A stretch of DNA of 5,993 bases, taken from an uncultured Coriobacteriaceae bacterium. Its GTDB lineage: Bacteria; Actinomycetota; Coriobacteriia; Coriobacteriales; Eggerthellaceae. This document shows, piece after piece, positions 5,887-5,993 of the stretch. Every line of letters starts with the position of its first letter. Within the stretch, counting starts at the first letter, position 1. Location: contig CADBQL010000388.1 of assembly GCA_902796815.1 (NCBI GenBank), positions 1-5,993 of the forward strand, given 5' to 3'. Position numbers and translations under genes: made by a program. The notes under the pieces were generated by a model that searched no databases, was not told the DNA's origin, and saw nothing but the letters and a program-made list of their open reading frames with translations.

Positions 5887-5993
5887 GGCGCGAGCGCGAG
5901 ACATTAACGCGCAAAAAATTCTTCACAATTGCATTTCTCCAGGTCACAAAAAGTATGGAGAATTTTTTGCGCGTTAATCCCCGCGCTCGCGCC
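5887..5993. repeat. Large imperfect inverted repeat, about 36-bp arms, 36-nt loop
   Basis: The left arm (5887-5922) and the right arm (5959-5993) are complementary. The outer 12 bp (GGCGCGAGCGCG) match perfectly, then 4 bases face 3 unpaired ones, then 20 bp (ATTAACGCGCAAAAAATTCT) match perfectly. The loop is 5923-5958. The window ends exactly at the outer edge of the right arm, so the repeat may continue. It could be a strong bidirectional terminator, a small non-autonomous element with terminal inverted repeats, or a dispersed palindromic repeat. No target-site duplication can be checked because the right flank is missing. Confidence 0.85.
5935..5968 (+). terminator. Possible weak terminator nested inside the large inverted repeat
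   Basis: On the plus strand TTCTCCA (5935-5941) pairs with TGGAGAA (5956-5962) around a 14-nt loop and is followed directly by six T (5963-5968). This has the layout of an intrinsic terminator for a plus-strand transcript, but the stem is short. Its right arm overlaps the right arm of the large inverted repeat, so the two folds exclude each other in part. Confidence 0.3.

Noticed and set aside
5714..5977. An 87-codon plus-strand frame with a hydrophobic start
   Set aside because: No ribosome binding site precedes it, it overlaps the operon promoter region, and its last 30 codons read through the large inverted repeat. No family resemblance is seen.

Overview
The window reads as chromosomal housekeeping DNA from a Gram-positive, moderately high-GC actinobacterium. 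The best fit is class Coriobacteriia, probably the Eggerthella/Slackia group. This rests on the gene order Asp23/Gls24 - nusB - xseB - dxs, on the flavour of the Dxs and S1 proteins, and on strong AGGAGG-type ribosome binding sites. The genus cannot be fixed from sequence alone. Every convincing gene is on the minus strand, so transcription runs from high to low coordinates.

From right to left: positions 5640-5993 hold no convincing gene. They contain a large imperfect inverted repeat (5887-5993), a 14-bp perfect palindrome (5821-5834), a TATAAT -10 box (5753-5758) and a leader with two small hairpins. A four-gene cluster follows: an Asp23/Gls24 protein (5292-5639), nusB (4692-5273), xseB (4391-4699) and dxs (2510-4378). 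The genes are 18 nt apart, overlapping by 8 nt, and 12 nt apart, so they are almost certainly one transcript. Together they cover an envelope/alkaline-shock type protein, rRNA antitermination, the small subunit of exonuclease VII and the first step of the MEP isoprenoid pathway.

A two-copy 21-bp tandem repeat sits on the dxs stop codon. Next is a separate single-gene unit: promoter (2252-2281), strong ribosome binding site, a 352-residue secreted protein of unknown function (1158-2216) and a terminator-like hairpin (1109-1130). Its mature part is rich in Lys, Tyr and Trp and looks like beta-sandwich domains. It has lower GC than dxs in the stretches counted by hand and looks like a lineage-specific insertion between housekeeping genes.

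The left end is the 5' part of rpsA (ribosomal protein S1), starting at a TTG codon at 758 and running off the window. It has its own extended -10 promoter (908-916), a leader of about 140 nt with hairpins, and a possible tiny upstream ORF whose stop codon overlaps the rpsA start. No mobile-element gene, CRISPR array, tRNA or rRNA was seen. The points most worth a second look are the 107-bp inverted repeat, the secreted protein, and a GGCGCC palindrome at the same distance upstream of two putative promoters.
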